Notes under the pieces: generated by a model
What the model saw: only the letters and a program-made list of their open reading frames with translations
What the model was told of the DNA's origin: nothing
Databases searched by the model: none
Part shown: piece by piece, positions 35,121 to 35,830 of the stretch
Numbering within the stretch: position 1 is the first letter of the stretch
Layout of the letters: each line of letters begins with the position of its first letter
From: a virus
Strand: one strand, 5' to 3'
DNA length: 35,830 nucleotides
Virus record (IMG/VR): IMGVR_UViG_3300006921_000058
Coordinates: 1 to 35,830 of that record
Translations under genes and position numbers: made by a program

Positions 35121-35799
35121 ATGTTCTAGCTCTTGATGTTAATGTATTTTGTTCTGGTAACTGATCATCGTAAATATGTAAGTTATGTGCAAAATGATAA
35201 TACGTACCAACATCATAACCCGTGCGTTTAGAGACCATCTCTTGCAGTTTACTGAATTGATATTGATCATTGCAGAAACCAAACCAAAGATCATTAGATC
35301 GCATCGTAACGCACATATTTAATTTATTATTTAACACTGTAAATTGTACGGCATAAGTACAAGGCGTATCGTGTCTGTATCTGGTAATTTCTTTACCATC
35401 ATATATAGATACACAAGCTTGTCTTGTATTAGGATTTTCCTTTAACATAGCCACAACTTTATCTAATTGATAACCTCTTTCCCACTGATAACCATAGTTA
35501 GAGTTAACTCTACCATTACCATCAGACATATCCTGCCATATTTTAGGTATCTTACCATATATTTCACCAAGCTTAGCTGTAGATGGATCACCTGACAAAT
35601 ACCATTGCCATTCAGCTTCAGCATATTCAACATTGAAGTTTCTAGCTTCATTAGTTATCATGCGATCTGTAGGATTTTCAATAGTAAAGCCTTGATTAAA
35701 CATTGCTTTTGTATTGTCGAATCTTTCTCCTTCATACGATATAACGCCATAGTAAAAGTCAAAAGCTTCGCTTGCGTTTTTAAATGTTAATTGTCTCAT
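35113..35799 (-). CDS. Thymidylate-synthase-fold enzyme, probable dCMP hydroxymethylase (228 aa)
   Basis: TS-fold residues are intact: catalytic Glu63 (EWQWYLSGD), PKIWQ at 85-89, Cys147 in DTPCT, Arg167 in MRSND, and His208/Tyr210 in LHIY. The decisive site, Asn177 in E. coli TS, is Asp178 here (WFGFCND, 172-178), as in T4 dCMP hydroxymethylase (Asp179, FGFRND). The stretch NSNYG at 99-103 also matches T4 gp42 from memory. The expected reaction is dCMP plus methylenetetrahydrofolate to 5-hydroxymethyl-dCMP. Length 228 is close to gp42 (246). It heads the - block as far as the window shows and overlaps the MazG fusion gene. Thymidylate synthase is the alternative; the Asp argues against it. 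Confidence 0.8.
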   Translation of the reverse strand: MRQLTFKNASEAFDFYYGVISYEGERFDNTKAMFNQGFTIENPTDRMITNEARNFNVEYAEAEWQWYLSGDPSTAKLGEIYGKIPKIWQDMSDGNGRVNSNYGYQWERGYQLDKVVAMLKENPNTRQACVSIYDGKEITRYRHDTPCTYAVQFTVLNNKLNMCVTMRSNDLWFGFCNDQYQFSKLQEMVSKRTGYDVGTYYHFAHNLHIYDDQLPEQNTLTSRARTYG

Positions 35800-35830
35800 T
35801 TAAATAATACTTTAAAATGTTTTAAGTCAG

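Noticed and set aside
34221-35790. Short + strand frames across the nucleotide-metabolism block
   Set aside because: They are hydrophobic Ile/Phe/Ser-rich reverse readings of well-supported - strand genes.
35113-35799. Plain thymidylate synthase call for the TS-fold gene
   Set aside because: Asp178 stands at the dUMP-recognition Asn site, and the flanking sequence matches T4 dCMP hydroxymethylase better.

Overview
The window is a stretch of an AT-rich, densely packed, tailed-phage genome. It holds two convergent gene blocks and no host genes. The likely host is a marine flavobacterium or another Bacteroidota: nearly every start codon follows an A/T-rich leader without a Shine-Dalgarno sequence, as is usual in that phylum. 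The order terminase, portal, scaffold, capsid, connectors, large tail-hub proteins and giant internal protein fits a short-tailed podovirus, resembling crAss-like and Cellulophaga-type podoviruses. That family placement is an inference from memory of motifs and order; no search was run.

Region 1 (about 1-30950, + strand) is the virion block. It begins with the tail of one gene, two small conserved-looking genes and a GroES-like co-chaperonin candidate. A small pre-terminase gene, large terminase, portal, AT-hook-bearing scaffold candidate and major capsid protein with a small companion follow. A strong UUCG hairpin terminator separates these from a structural gene, which ends at a second hairpin. 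Next come two connector/ring-type proteins, two very large tail proteins, a GNAT-like gene, two internal-virion-type proteins and an 8.5 kb gene for a 2835-residue protein carrying a zincin motif and a complete HAD phosphatase signature. The block closes with three ATGA-coupled genes: a 52-residue protein, a PAP2-type phosphatase with all three motifs intact, and a DUF5872-like protein.

Region 2 (35799 down to about 31030, - strand) is a nucleotide-metabolism block in which neighbouring frames overlap or nearly touch. It encodes a thymidylate-synthase-fold enzyme with the Asp that marks dCMP hydroxymethylases, a MazG-type pyrophosphohydrolase with a GIY-YIG-like N-terminus, a second MazG-like protein, a T7 endonuclease I-type resolvase, small basic and coiled-coil proteins, a monomeric class II (B12) ribonucleotide reductase, a two-helix membrane microprotein and a possible four-cysteine micropeptide. 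The blocks meet at a bidirectional terminator near 31008.

The most interesting reading is that Region 2 encodes a pathway for replacing cytosine. Class II RNR would make dCTP, a MazG domain would cut it to dCMP, and the TS-fold enzyme would convert dCMP to 5-hydroxymethyl-dCMP, parallel to T4 gp42 and gp56. The GIY-YIG-like domain recalls T4 EndoII (DenA), which attacks unmodified cytosine DNA. No stretch above 300 bases lacks a gene once the small frames at 31030-31249 are counted. I saw no tRNA, CRISPR, integrase, transposon, lysis gene or DNA polymerase.
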